NCBI GenBank assembly: GCA_018296165.2
Contig: JACKQL020000028.1
Location: 636,001 to 700,000, forward strand
Length of the DNA: 64,000 nucleotides
Source of the DNA: Termitomyces sp. T153
Taxonomy: Eukaryota; Basidiomycota; Agaricomycetes; Agaricales; Lyophyllaceae
Direction: 5' to 3'
A program made the translations under genes and the position numbers. Below the pieces are notes generated by a model. It was not told the DNA's origin. It was given only the letters and a program-made list of their open reading frames with translations, and searched no databases. Below, in pieces: positions 1 to 11,442 of the stretch (within the stretch, counting starts at the first letter, position 1; the number at the start of each line of letters is the position of its first letter).

Positions 1-126
1 TACCTACATGTCCGTCGGTGGAGTTAGTTGGAGATCATTGTCCGATCCGGGATGATTAGATCACATCACGATTAGATCAAGTCATACTAAAGAGAGGATC
101 AGAGGTAAGTACAAGGCGTATAGTTA

Positions 127-1282
127 CTATACGACATCAAGCTCTGGCATCCTATCCTCGGCACAAGTCCCAAGTGCACCAAAATATGCCTCGGGATCTT
201 CGCCTCACCAGTCTCGCAATGCGAACCAGAAATGACGAACGTCTTTTCCAGCTTTGATTGCATGCTCATAACCTGCAGCCTCATGAAAGAGTGCCTGGAC
301 ATGCAAGTTTCAAAAAAGCAATTGACATTGACACAGGAGTGAGAATAAACGCACCTTGAAATATTGTCTTGACCATGACATGCACTCCTCACGGTACTCT
401 TTGGCGTCCTCGTCGATCCTCGTCATCGCAGGGGCAGCGTTTTCATCTGCCACCAGATTAACAGAATCGGCTATCAACGGATCGGACAGAATGGCTGGTA
501 CGATGCACCCCATTTCCCAGTCATAAATCGATGTAATAAGTGGTTGTCCAACTTAATCGACATGTGAATCCCAAAATCGCCGTGATCCGATACCATGCGA
601 TAAAACGAGGACTTTTCGTTGTCAGCAGGCAATATGTGATGAACAAGGCGCAATAAAGATTCTTTGGCTTTGGCGGCGATGGGACCAATGGTAGCATTAT
701 CGTCCTCCCACTCGATTATGACATCTACGTTCCCGATAGCCGCGTCGATCTTAGATATGAGTATGGCTAACCAGAACTCTCGTGTAGGAGCAACGGGAGC
801 CGGAAGAGACTCGGGCTTGTGTTCAAAGAGGCGGTCAAGGAACCGTTCAACGGCAAAGTCCGACGGAGGGTTGAACTCGAATAGCAAAGCGCGGATATGA
901 GCTGCTTCCACAAGCAAATGTTTCTGTTCTACCAACCAACAGAATCAGCACAGCAATGAAGTAGATTGCTGACACGCACTCGATCATCCTGGCCAAGATC
1001 ATACCCCTACATTATTTTGACCCTCTGCCTTCTGGACACAAACAATCGACGGTCTAGGATATCCTGAGGGACTTTCTGTCTGGGGTCCGCGTGCTGCATC
1101 GAGACGCGATGGTAAAGCAAACGAGATGCCAAAATATGCGGCTCAGAACTCAAAAGCTTATACGCTGCCGCCTCGAACTTGACCTCCATTACTTGTTTAT
1201 GGAGAAACCCGCAGAAATCGGGAATGTTGACATCATCACGAGCCAGCCGTGCCATAATGTTCATCGAATTCGACAGCTTCAT
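127..1282 (-). pseudogene. APH-like phosphotransferase, broken
   Basis: Relic of an aminoglycoside-phosphotransferase-fold kinase of the type expanded in Agaricomycetes; substrates of that family are mostly unknown. The minus strand shows, in order, an N-lobe segment (IMARLARDDVN, VKFEAAAYKLL, ILASRLLYHR; 1282-1040), a catalytic-loop motif SDHGDFGIH near 580-560, and the following IYDWEMG motif near 525-510. A plausible intron at about 914-964 joins DLGQDDR to KHLLVEAAHIR, and a second near 310-360 joins YFK to ALFHEAAGYEHAIKAG. Three lesions are visible: a frame change after RRLFV near 1030, a one-base loss between the catalytic loop and YDW near 545, and a TGA in the last exon where the context RDW-x-GEDPEAYF suggests a former CGA. 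The normal start was not found. Family assignment is from remembered motifs; the frame changes are seen directly. Confidence 0.7.
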
Positions 1283-1639
1283 CTGAAAGCCCTAAGCCGT
1301 TGCGAGTTTCAGCTAATTGAATTGAACGGTATGATGGCGCTTACATAGTAATTGGCGCCTTGAGAAACGACGGGAATGTCAACTACAGTAGCACCGAGGT
1401 TATCTTCCATCTCTCGGATTAAGAAGTTCCCGTACTATACTTCTGGAACGGACTCTGGCCGTTGCGAACAAGCGTAAGCAAGTGCTCACCGTCAAAATCG
1501 CGTCCACATGGAAGGCCATTCGTCTGAAAAGTATTCGTCCATTCAGAGATCTGACAAAGTATGGACAACGGTGATTTCAGAGGGCCGCTAATTGGATCTC
1601 GTGATTATGATGGTGAAACCGACCACCATTCCATCAGAT

Positions 1640-2390
1640 ATGACCCCACAGTCTTGAATTACACCTACAGATGAGATGTACAGACTTGAACGCCCAGGAA
1701 CATTCTGACTTAAGGGGTCCTTCCTGGAACTGCAAAAGATGATACAAGGAAGGAGGGCGTTGAAAGGGTGGGATGTAAGGGCGCTCGGACAGGATGGGAA
1801 TGAGAGAAGAGACTGAGATAGATAGAGATGAGCAGGACACAGCGAGGGTGCAAAGAGGAAAGAACCCGAGAGTGGTAAGGGTACGACGAAAAAACAAAGT
1901 AAAAGCCATGGGTGGCCAATCGCAATTGCACCCACCACCATGGACATTGACTTTCTCGTAGGGACTCCCGAGCTTCTCGAGACGATCCACAGTCTGGCTC
2001 ACGAATGCCTCGTTAATCTCGAAAAAATCAATATTGGCGAGGGTGAGATCTGTGAGGACATAAACAAGATCGTTAGTTCGAGACAACGAAAGCTCAAGAA
2101 CATAACGTCCTACGTACTTGCAATCGCATACGCCGGCCCAACGTCCACGATCTTCGGCGGCACACTCGTTGGCGTAACTACAAACTTGCCCCTAACCGAC
2201 AGACTTAGCCTCTCCTCTACATCGCGTTGTGCAAGCAAGACCGCAGCAACTCCATCGCTGACCTAATTTGAATGTGGAGAAAACGGTCTTCTGCAAGGTT
2301 ATGTATGTGGGAGTACCTCGGGTGAGAAGGATGGAGACATGTTCGATAGTCTCTACACCCTCACGTCATCTGTCACGTTGCAGACATGTC
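1640..2390 (-). pseudogene. 3-ketoacyl-CoA thiolase relic
   Basis: Fragments in several minus-strand frames match the C-terminal half of peroxisomal-type 3-ketoacyl-CoA thiolase, the last step of fatty-acid beta-oxidation. In order: VSDGVAAVLLAQRD (about 2255-2210), GKFV..VPPKIVDVGPAYAIA (about 2190-2115), an intron-like gap with GTACGT donor and CACAG acceptor (about 2113-2052), then FEINEAFVSQTVDRLEKLG (about 2035-1980) and VHGG/AIAIGHP (about 1945-1910). FEINEAF and GGAIAIGHP carry the conserved catalytic-loop residues of thiolases. The frame changes by one base between HGG and AIAIGHP. After GHP the conserved LGATGAR context is absent, and only a weak GVIS-like stretch near 1660 resembles the usual C-terminus. 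The N-terminal half is missing or too decayed to see. Pseudogene status is well supported. Confidence 0.75.
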
Positions 2391-2732
2391 ACAGTACGAT
2401 TTTATGTTCTTTTGGTGATGGCGGTGGAGACGATGGCGACGATGGCGGGGCATTGTGAGGTCGAAGATAGCTCGCAATGAAATTACATAGATGATATTGT
2501 CCCTTGCTTGATTGTTGAAGCTAGAAGGTAAAAAATACTCAAATTGTTGCTATCACAAGGCTTGTATGATAATCCTTGGGAATAAATATCGTAAAGATTT
2601 GTTGGGTTACTCGTTTGCTAGGTGCATGCACGAGCTATTCTGCAGGAATGAAATCGAAGAAAGTAACAAGTGATACATGTCATGACACGCAGTATCAGAC
2701 AGTAGACAAACGGAATGAGAACTCATTATCGA

Positions 2733-3211
2733 TCAGAGGGACTGGTCCTTGTAGTCGTAGAACGTGTTTTTATTCACTCGACCTCCATAGAGGAAGGTGT
2801 AAACTCCTTGAGGACGCAGCTTCCCCTTCTAAGCCCGCACAAGAAGGCTGTTGGAACAAGCTAGTCAGATTTGCAAAGTGGACAACGTACCTGTGCCGTT
2901 TCTGAGGGTTCCTTATGAAAAGTAAGAGCCTTCTTCAAGGATTTATACCATCCGACAGCACTCTTAGGTAATTTGTTTCTGCCAAAAGACCAGTCAAACA
3001 AGCGAAGAGGAATGTCGAAAGATACATACTTGGTGTACTGTGGAGCAGCTTGAACAACAGACTTTTCTGGTATAGCTGCGTATTGTGAGGTTCTATCACA
3101 AGCGACGCATTGAATCTAAGAAAACATACCATCTTCATCTAACAGACTCGCTTCAACAATAAATCTCTCGGTCTCTTCGACACCGACAGCTTCAACCACG
3201 TTCAAATTCAT
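2733..3211 (-). CDS. Hypothetical protein, probably spliced or decayed
   Basis: Not recognised. From an ATG at 3211 the minus strand reads an acidic N-terminus (MNLNVVEAVGVEETERFIVE), reaches an in-frame TAG near 3120, then stays open through SFDIPLRLFDWSFGRNKLP and GWYKSLKKALTFHKE to about 2893. A GTACGT..ACAG intron of about 43 bases could follow, and a last segment ends GVYTFLYGGRVNKNTFYDY and a TGA at 2733-2735. The aromatic-rich, non-repetitive composition looks coding, but the internal TAG and the uncertain exon joins mean it may be a relic. Confidence 0.3.
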
Positions 3212-6200
3212 TATAAGGTGAAAAAACTGGTATATGCTGTCACGAACGATGAACTGCGGGGACCGTGAGCGGCGCTGATGCATTGTAGTCCACGTGACAT
3301 GCGTGCGACAACGCTGAGGTCGACATCAACGGCGATGAGGAGGCACACAATTTGAATCAACAAGTAGTTCGGCGGTGCCGGGAAAAAACAGCTACATTGG
3401 CCGCATAAGAGTATTATATTTGCAGAGGCCATGATAGTGACTGGAAAGTCATAGGGTGTGCGCAACTTAGGCTGGGGACCGTCAGAGACGATGAGGAGGC
3501 GGCCATGAGGAAGTCCGAAGGAGCGATTTCAGTAACCAATTTTGGAGTCTTGTTAAAGTGAATGGTGGCATTGTGAAGCACTGGTATTAAGCATAGCAGG
3601 ACAAGGGTGCAGGTAGACAACCTGGAAAACAGCAGAGGAGGATGGCAAGAAGAGAGTAAGAAGTGAAAATTTGACGTTAGCGAGGTGGATGTTGAGTAAG
3701 ATTGGGGTATGAATCGTGGGAAGTCTCAGAAACAAAGTAGGTGTTGCAAATCAAATTGGGTTGATATATACATAGTCTCGAAATTCATATAACTGCTTTT
3801 ATAGCGAGTGCCGGGGGAAGGACCATCAGGATGCCTACCTTATGCGCCGTAGTACCTATGGACCAGTTCGTCTGTACGTGGGGGCGACCCCATCCGATAC
3901 CCATCTCTCTCTCGACATTCCCCAAAAGGAAAAAGGGGCCGGGAAGTTGTGTCCAAGTTGTGTCACTACTTTTATACGGCGCTATTCTCACCTTTTGGGT
4001 GGTTTAGTATGCTATGACCAGCTTCTGAGTTCTATTGGCCTGTCTAATCGGGCATGGTCAAGGAAGTTCAGCTGATCGGAACCTGATTTAGCAAACGATA
4101 TTTTTTCGACAATCCGGCCGATTCTTTTTGAATATAACAAGTTTGAGCCAGCTTGCAATTTTTTTAGAGAGTTAAAACTACACTTTGCCAAACACAGACT
4201 AATCAAAAAAACTAGTTTCTCGAGCATGCACAGCTGCCCCAGAACAAAGCAGCAGGCATTCCAGACCAGGAGATACTTCAAACGAACACCTGGAATCTGA
4301 ATATCCACCCTTGTACAGCCCAGATTGTGACCAAGATGTGAATCATCTCATGGAGAAACATACTGGTGAGTTTGAAGAATTTTGTAAGACTTCGAGATCT
4401 ATGACTAGATTTAAGTTGTTGATCCATCAGTGCAGAGATAGGAAAGCGCATGGCAGCAAGGGGAACTACGCAAAGACTTCGTAAGTGTCCATTTGAGACT
4501 GAAAAAGCATAACTGACCGAATCATCAATAATCCCAAAGTTGTCCTTATGTGCAATTACCTCATCCTTTGAGGCCAGTCCGCACGCGCAGAATCCAGAGA
4601 CCACGAGATTATTGAGTCGATCAGTTTCGACGAGATCATATTCACTCCTACAGAGCTCATCGACATCATCTGATGAAGAGGATTAGGAATAGGAAGCAGA
4701 GAGCGAAAGAGAAGGAGAAAACACTCAGGGACAGGTTCAAACAGTCACCACACTGCAGGTACATAGTACTCTAATGATGGACGTATGTCTGGAGTGAGAA
4801 GCTCCGCATTTGCAACCCTGAGAGAATGAGAATCCGTCAATCAGGTGACGCCGTCAACAACTTGCGATAAAAACATTAGGAGTGCTCAGAACCAATTTTT
4901 AGAAAGCAATTGAAACTCATAAGATGGTCAAATCTTCAGAAACCTCATCACGTTGATAAATTTGAAAAAAATGCATATGCCAAAGCCCCTGCCACACTAG
5001 AGCGGGATCCTGTCCATGAGAAAAGGGAGGAAGAGGTCCGGATGATAATGCAGATTGTTAAAAACTACTAACCAGAAATGATAATCACCCATCCGATTGA
5101 GCGAAAAAATTTGTGAATATACTTCGTATTGAGCGCTGCTTTTCATCACCTACATAAGTATCTCTGTGAACCATGACAGTACCGGGTGACGAGATTCTCC
5201 GATTGAGTCATACTCTTCCAATAGTTGTCTTGAGCCGGAAAGTTCCTGCGTGGATCCGAACGTAAACATCAGGGGTTTCACTGTGACAAGATCAATCATA
5301 ATGAAACGTCGATTTAGTGCCTAGTGACACCCTTGGGCGTTTCTGAGTACTAATTTAAAGATCCTGTATATTCAAGCCAACGATCCCAAGTGCAACTCTG
5401 AGTGAAAGCTCTCTCGGTATCTACACAAGATAGGCAGAAGGAAGGCTGATTGAGCTATCTGGTGGGCGAATGTTACAAAAATCGAGAACAAATTTGCGTA
5501 CGCCCACAGGTCACGTACGAGAAAAACAGTCAGCCATATATTTCTCTGGATAACAGTTCGACTCCGTCCATTTTTTCCTCGACTTGTTTTGTATCTTGAC
5601 CTCGAGGATGGCAGTGGCGCAAAGTCAGTGATACCGTGAGTTCAGTGGTTCCTCACATCGTAAATATCTGCATAGGATATGATGCAGAGTGTTGGAATGC
5701 AAAGTACTGCAATAGAAATACAAGAACGGGAATACTATACATCTGGCTTCAACAAGAACAAAGGCAGTAAATAGATCCAATCTTTCCAAAGATAAGAACC
5801 TCTTCAAAAAGGGTACGTCAGAAGAAACGTCATATCAACTGTCTTATCCGAGCTGTCTTATCCGAGGATTGGACAACAACATACCGCCGATTTTTGTCTG
5901 ACACATCGAAGATCAAAGATCAGCCATACGGAACTGTTCTCTTTCATTCATGCGTGTGTCATAGAAATACACGCTAGAGCATGTCGTGAAAGGGATGAAG
6001 ATTATCCCGTACGATGTAAAAGATATACTTTGTCATCTCCGCACGAGCAGGTAAAACCTTCATTTGAAACAAATCAATGATTGCCATGGTCAATTGCTAC
6101 TGCCTGGAACACAGCATGCAAGAGTAGTCATGTTAACGATCTGATTTGTTCCAGAAAACTGTCAGGCGCCCTATATTAGAAGCCCCTCCGACGCAGTCGA

Positions 6201-6970
6201 CCTGCGCAAGTGAGGTAGTCGGTAAGTATCTTTATCAGTATTTGGAGGGAGGGATGAAAACGTCCTGATCGACTGTCAGAAACATTCTGCCTGCCCATTA
6301 ACCTGAAGATATGGCAAAGTTATCCTAGTGGACCTATGGTTATGAAAGCGGCCGGTGTGGCGATGAACATATTGAGTGTTACCGGTGTTCATCCGGATCG
6401 CCTTTTACTTCACATTGTAACGATTGCAATTTGGCCACAGAGAAGGATATGCATGTAAGTACTATATGAAAGAAGTCTATTGCAAAACTAAGCCCTTCCT
6501 GTTTGAGGAGGTACACGTGATCGAAGCGTAAATTCCTAACATATTTCTCATTATTTCTCTTTTCTATTTTAGGATGGATTGCCAACTATTTTTTCTGTTC
6601 TTCCGCCACCCTTGCTCACGCAGATGCCAGTGAGTCCCATTGGAGCCAACAATAGCAACTAGGTCACAATTCCTCAATGCAAAATGACAACTAGCATTCG
6701 CGAAGCTGTTCCTGAGCCCTGTGCATACGTGATACTCATCGAACATTGCGCAGGCTTTCTGGTGATCGAGTACTTGGGTCCATTTCAATCATTTCAATGT
6801 GCGTTGAGTTTCGTACCTAGCCATATTCATTATATTCAGAATTTTGAAACATCATCTCAATTCCAGAATTCTATATAATCATCCTAATCGGGCGTCTATA
6901 ATCTCTATTGTCTCCGACTCGTTTCACCCAGTAGGATAGCCATCTACACCTATCCCACACCTTTCCCAAC
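3212..6970. other. Long stretch without a recognisable gene
   Basis: Only short open frames (up to 108 codons) with no recognised domain and no coherent exon series. It follows two clear pseudogenes, so part of it may be older gene debris. No tandem arrays or LTR ends were seen. Confidence 0.5.
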
Positions 6971-6972
6971 AA

Positions 6973-6983
6973 GGTTATAAAAA
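6973..6983 (+). promoter_or_regulatory. TATA-like box upstream of 7040 gene
   Basis: GTTATAAAAAAGG lies about 60 bases upstream of the ATG at 7040, a typical distance for a fungal TATA element. Inferred from position only. Confidence 0.4.
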
Positions 6984-7039
6984 AGGGATCGTGTGCTGGA
7001 AGTGCTCAGGCCTTGTCCCTACGGCCCACTTACCCTACA

Positions 7040-7903
7040 ATGTCGCTCCCTACGTCTCCCCGGTCGATCCGATTCCGCCGCCCATCGTCTCCACTACGTT
7101 TTGAGAGCATTGTCGAAGGGCATGAGCCCGAGGATGAGCAAGTGACAGTGTCGAAGTTCACCACAAACCCTGATGTCCAGTCGGATTTGAGACCACGCTT
7201 GAGTCTTCGCCCGCTCACGCATCGCACCTCAAAGCCCCTACCTTCAATTCTCAAACGGAAGGCTCGAATGACGGAAGAACGGGAGGATGAGTTGTACAGT
7301 AGCAGGGATTGTGCACATTGGTGTGTTGCGCAGCATTATACATCCAGCTCTGTCGACTAATCAAGCAGTAGCTTCGAAATATCATTGATTCGATATTCGA
7401 CATCTTGTTGTGAATCTATAGTGTGTCTAGAACACATATCTGATGTACGTTTGTGGCTTCGCGCCCCATCATACACCTTTCATCTCATCGGACATCTACA
7501 GTGGATTCACGAGACACTTTCCGACGTCTATCGCTGCCCGTCATGTATGCTCCCTTGCATCCTGAACGCCTTGCACACTATTCCAAACCCTTCCCAATCA
7601 CAAGCCCTCTTCTCTGTTACTGGATCCCTCGGTCCCAATTTCGAACATGTTCTTTCCCTAGCTCGTGCACTCTTCGAGCAACAATATGCGAAAATCAGAT
7701 TTGCTCTGTCGTCACCTCCTTCAAAGTGTCAGTCTGTTTCGACGTACAGGTTGTTCAGTACGGACGATGGGATGGACCCCGAGACCGAGTTCAAGCGCAT
7801 CTTATCATCATCGTTTTCTACGACTTATGTCATGGAGACCTCGATGAGGCTTCTGAGTATCACAGGACTGACGCTTGTGCTTTTCGCATTGTTGTCACAG
7901 TAA
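7040..7903 (+). CDS. Hypothetical multi-exon protein
   Basis: Not recognised. The first exon starts at the ATG at 7040 (an upstream in-frame ATG at 7013 is possible) and encodes a basic, Ser/Pro/Arg-rich segment of about 90 residues (MSLPTSPRSIRFRRPSSPLR) ending near REDEL at 7293. Further open frames run to 7903. A likely intron with GTACGT donor at 7446 and CTACAG acceptor at 7500 joins the middle part, and another candidate (GTGTCAGT..TACAG) lies at 7727-7750. One reading ends in a hydrophobic tail (LLSITGLTLVLFALLSQ) that could be a membrane anchor. Exact exon structure is unresolved; the TATA-like box and open first exon argue for a real gene. Confidence 0.45.
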
Positions 7904-8474
7904 CCTTCGCATTCACACAGTGTCTCAGTAACTTCTCATTCACACACACTTCTTCGATTTTTTCTTTGCTCCTCCCCATTAATTCTGTTTCTCTACTTTA
8001 ATCCTATCTTTTCTAATGTGTTTAGCCTAGATAGATGTATATATATCTAACACGTAGTGTTTGTATCATATGTACCGCCTGTATTACTAGCCGACAGATT
8101 CTCTTCTTTTGTTATCCATGTGGGAGAAAAGTGATCTAGGCATCCCAACCGTATGTATGCTACATTTCGATAGATGGTTAGAAGCAAAGTTGTGCGCTAG
8201 TACATATGTTTTTCGAAAGAAGTCTGAAATTCGAAGTAAGAAGTCATGAATCTGATATGGGTGTTGACTCTTCCGGTGCCGAAACTTCCACCCGAAATAG
8301 CGGCTCGAAGAATGTGTGTAGTGGGAAAATCCAGTCTTTCCAGATACCGAATCTAGTGGACGACAGTACACAAGAATGCATAAAATCTTATCCTTGACAT
8401 AACTTGTGAACTTCGGAGTCGGTAGATAAGACGAGGATAGAGATATAGGCTTCTATAATGCTATAGAGAAGTAT
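7904..8474. other. Intergenic
   Basis: CT-rich 3' flank of the preceding gene followed by AT-rich spacer; no supported gene. Confidence 0.5.
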
Positions 8475-8566
8475 TCGGATATGGTGTAACGGCTAACATT
8501 GCCGCCTCTCATAGTGTGCATGTGCATATATCGCGGCAGCTCGGGGTTCGATTCCCCGTATCCGAA
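8475..8566 (+). tRNA. tRNA-Glu (CTC), intron-containing
   Basis: Acceptor arms TCGGATA (8475-8481) and TATCCGA (8559-8565) pair fully. A box A region (TGGTGTAACGGC) and a perfect T-arm (GGGGTTCGATTCCCC) are present. The anticodon stem GCCGC/GCGGC (8501-8505, 8533-8537) brackets anticodon CTC at 8508-8510. A 20-base intron follows position 37 (8512-8531), at the usual site for eukaryotic nuclear tRNA introns. A T run at 8570-8574 can act as the RNA polymerase III terminator. A second gene with the same mature sequence layout but a different intron is at 34580. Confidence 0.93.
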
Positions 8567-9621
8567 AATTTTTCATATGCACTTTCCAAGTCCTCGCTGA
8601 CTGCGTGAATTCCTTTTTTCTTCATACGTTATGTACAATCAATCTTCTTGAGTATAAGATACGAACTGCAGCCGCGCTTCGTACATCAACAGAGATTGTC
8701 GTATTTTCCAGGTGCGACGGCTGGCATTCATTTGAACTGACACGAACGAAACGAACGAAACGTATAGTCGTCGATTCAGAATTATCACGAATCACTGACG
8801 TATGGCAATACAATCCGAACTCCACGTTAGTATCGACATGTACACATAGTAGGCGAAACATCTCCTTTATAGTAGCTTTGCCGTATTTAGAGGGTGCTAA
8901 GTGTCCGGACCAAACTGATTGAGGTCTCAAATGTGTAGTATAGACTAAGTTTGATATCCGAAATGTCCATAGAGATTCTCAACAGTGAATGTTCTTCGTA
9001 CATGGAGATAACAAGTGGTAAATCCAATGGTAAGAACTATGTCAATTGTTTAATGCATCTGTAGGCTGGCCAACAATCCGCCGAGAGGTTGATCAGGAGA
9101 CATATGGTTCACCCACAGGTCCATATGCATGTGCACAAGCTGAGTGACACAAGGAGACACGTGAAACCACACAAGAAGCTAGCCTAGGCAGATCTCATAC
9201 TTTCTGCCCTACCGCCACACAAAGGGGAATCCGACATCAAGATAGAGAGAAGTTGTGCCGCACAAGAAGCCAAGAAACGGGAGGAGGGCCAAGGCCAGAA
9301 ATACAGAGAACGAGAGAGCTGCAAGTGGGGTCAGTTGTTTGACATGTCGCGATCAAACCCTGATTACTGCATAAGGGCAAGTATTCCTTCTTTTTATTTG
9401 TATTCTGTTTTTCATAAGCTCCATCCTCCGTTATCTTGGCAAAACGTACAGTCGTGGAATCTCCCCACCCCTACTCGTACTTCATGCTTCTGCCCTCGTT
9501 GATCTCATTCTTTCCTCTGTCCTGAGTCTTTCCTTTCATCCCCCACGTTCTTTACAATCCTCAAAGGCCCTCCGACGCGTTCTCGCGGCTTTTTCTCTTT
9601 AGCTGGAGAGATTGGTTCATA
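8567..9621. other. Intergenic and promoter region of the SH3 gene
   Basis: Holds an unexplained purine-rich stretch near 9130-9330, then a strongly CT-rich tract (about 9470-9600) typical of basidiomycete core promoters, directly before the ATG at 9622. Repeated ACGAACGAAAC units occur near 8744-8760. No gene supported. Confidence 0.5.
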
Positions 9622-11442
9622 ATGCACGTCGCCATACAGAAGCGCAATCATGCACGTATTGGCCGTAGTCACATCCCCCTCCAGGCTCGTGCACCTGCAC
9701 TCATAACACTTCCCATATCTATGCCCTCAATACCTCTCCTTGGCCCTTTAATTACTCCACTCATTGCAGGAACGAATATCAACAGGCCGGCTACTATGCC
9801 ATCGACTCCCACACCCACGCCAGTGCGTGGAACGACCCTCACCCCCGCTCCAACAGACATTCCAGCGTCAGTATCAACGCCAACGCCAACACCGCCTGTG
9901 GGCGACAATGGTGGAAACAACCCTGGAGATGGGGGTAGGTCGAACGACGGATCCTCTCCAACTTCCGGATCTATTGATGAGAACACAAGCGTTGTCAATA
10001 TTGGGGGTTCTACTATTGTTGCACCCGGAACCAGCACAGGGTCTTCACCCCAGTCAACTGACACGTCTGGCAATGTCTCTACAGGTCGAAATGAGTCAGC
10101 CAACGGGTCTAGCGGCAATAGTGCTTCGAACTCCTCTACTACCAATGGTAACAGCCTTAATGGCAGTAACGTCAGTGGTAGTATTAACAACGTTGATGGA
10201 TCCGTCGGGGATGCCAATGATGTAAATTCAGTTGGCACAGCTAACAGTCCAGGAAGCGGATCCATTATCGGCGGCTCCATTATCGGCGGCAATACCGACA
10301 CGGCCATCTCTAAAGCTACAGCTTCCTCTGTGAGGGATTTCCCAGGGTCTACCGCTTTTCCTGACCCAAATGGTGTAACCAACACGGGGAGCCCTGCTTC
10401 CAATGACGTTACACGTGGACTACCTGGTGGCGCGATCGCGGGTATGGTCATCGTCATTACGCTCGGCCTCCTTGCTGTGATAGTCATTCTTTTGCGCGGA
10501 CGCTACCGCCAACGTCGTTCGGAACGAAGGAACCAGTGGTGGAGTGGATTTAGAACTCGACTCGGTACGGGGAATGATTCCACGGCTACCGCGAATCCAT
10601 CCGACCGCGCCAGTTTCCGCAGCAGCTTCGAAACCACCATCGACCATGCGCGGACTCCTAGGCTGAACATCTCTTTCGACACTGTTCCTTCTCTTCCGCC
10701 CATGGCCGAAATCCGTGGCAGTAACAATATCCAACTCTTCAGCCCAAACTCAGCCATATCTAGTTCGCCCATACTCATCACATTCGATAACTCACAAGCT
10801 CCCGCGCCAAATAATCGAACATCTATGGCCAGTTCCACAAGCAACAGTAGTGGGGCGCATTATCTCATCGTCCCTAGTGGCCTTGGTGATGACCGGGAAG
10901 CTTCTTCTCCGGTATCCGTCCGACCTTTCTCGCCTTCGGAATCCTTTGCGTTCCCTATGCCTCCTAAAACTCAATCCGGAGACTGGAGCTCCAGTCGACC
11001 AATGAGTACCGCTACAGTGCATAGTGCCTCTCGTTCCTTGACCAATGGAACAGTGGTTGTTCCTGCTCTGCCTCCCAATCCTTTTGTCGACCCTTTTAAT
11101 CCCTTCTCTGACCCTGTCTCTCCTACTGTTGAATTCGCAGAAGTTGAATCCATAAAACGCCCGTTCACAAGCACCCGTCATGATGAGCTCACGGTTATTA
11201 CTGCGGACAGCGTTAAGGTCCTACGTCTCTTCGACGATGGTTGGGCTTTCGTGGAGAAGCTTCCAGCTTTTGAAGACATTCTCGCACACGAGGGGAAAAA
11301 CGTACGTGCCCAGGGTTTCATCCCTGTTGATTGTTTCCGCGCGGCGGGTCAGGATCTATCGACTTGTTTCTCTGAGAAGCGAGTTTCTAGTGCCCTCCAT
11401 CAGGGACATGCCAATCTTTCCAACGCCGTAACGGCAAAGTAA
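9622..11442 (+). CDS. Single-pass membrane protein with C-terminal SH3 domain
   Basis: Single-exon gene of 606 residues. Residues about 50-260 are a Pro/Thr then Ser/Gly/Asn-rich low-complexity region, probably an O-glycosylated ectodomain. Residues about 271-293 (GGAIAGMVIVITLGLLAVIV) form one membrane helix followed by the basic stop-transfer RGRYRQRRSER. A Ser/Pro-rich cytoplasmic part leads to an SH3 domain at about 512-580, with the ALYDY-like start degenerate but DELTV, LFDDGWAFVEK and GFIPVDCFR present; these are the RT-loop, n-Src/WW and PxxY-side elements of the fold. No clear cleavable signal peptide is seen at the chosen start. The arrangement is like fungal Fus1- or Sho1-type surface proteins that recruit Pro-rich partners at the membrane, but orthology to either is not claimed. 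CT-rich promoter upstream. Confidence 0.85.
   Translation: MHVAIQKRNHARIGRSHIPLQARAPALITLPISMPSIPLLGPLITPLIAGTNINRPATMPSTPTPTPVRGTTLTPAPTDIPASVSTPTPTPPVGDNGGNNPGDGGRSNDGSSPTSGSIDENTSVVNIGGSTIVAPGTSTGSSPQSTDTSGNVSTGRNESANGSSGNSASNSSTTNGNSLNGSNVSGSINNVDGSVGDANDVNSVGTANSPGSGSIIGGSIIGGNTDTAISKATASSVRDFPGSTAFPDPNGVTNTGSPASNDVTRGLPGGAIAGMVIVITLGLLAVIVILLRGRYRQRRSERRNQWWSGFRTRLGTGNDSTATANPSDRASFRSSFETTIDHARTPRLNISFDTVPSLPPMAEIRGSNNIQLFSPNSAISSSPILITFDNSQAPAPNNRTSMASSTSNSSGAHYLIVPSGLGDDREASSPVSVRPFSPSESFAFPMPPKTQSGDWSSSRPMSTATVHSASRSLTNGTVVVPALPPNPFVDPFNPFSDPVSPTVEFAEVESIKRPFTSTRHDELTVITADSVKVLRLFDDGWAFVEKLPAFEDILAHEGKNVRAQGFIPVDCFRAAGQDLSTCFSEKRVSSALHQGHANLSNAVTAK

Noticed and set aside
4278..4604. 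HEMIH (HExxH-like) motif in a minus-strand frame, suggesting a metalloprotease
   Set aside because: Flanking sequence lacks other protease motifs, and the order of other look-alike segments is wrong for deuterolysins; a chance match is more likely.
9669..10487. 272-codon minus-strand open frame opposite the SH3 gene
   Set aside because: It is the mirror of the low-complexity Ser/Thr/Gly-coding region; it has no domain and no splice context.
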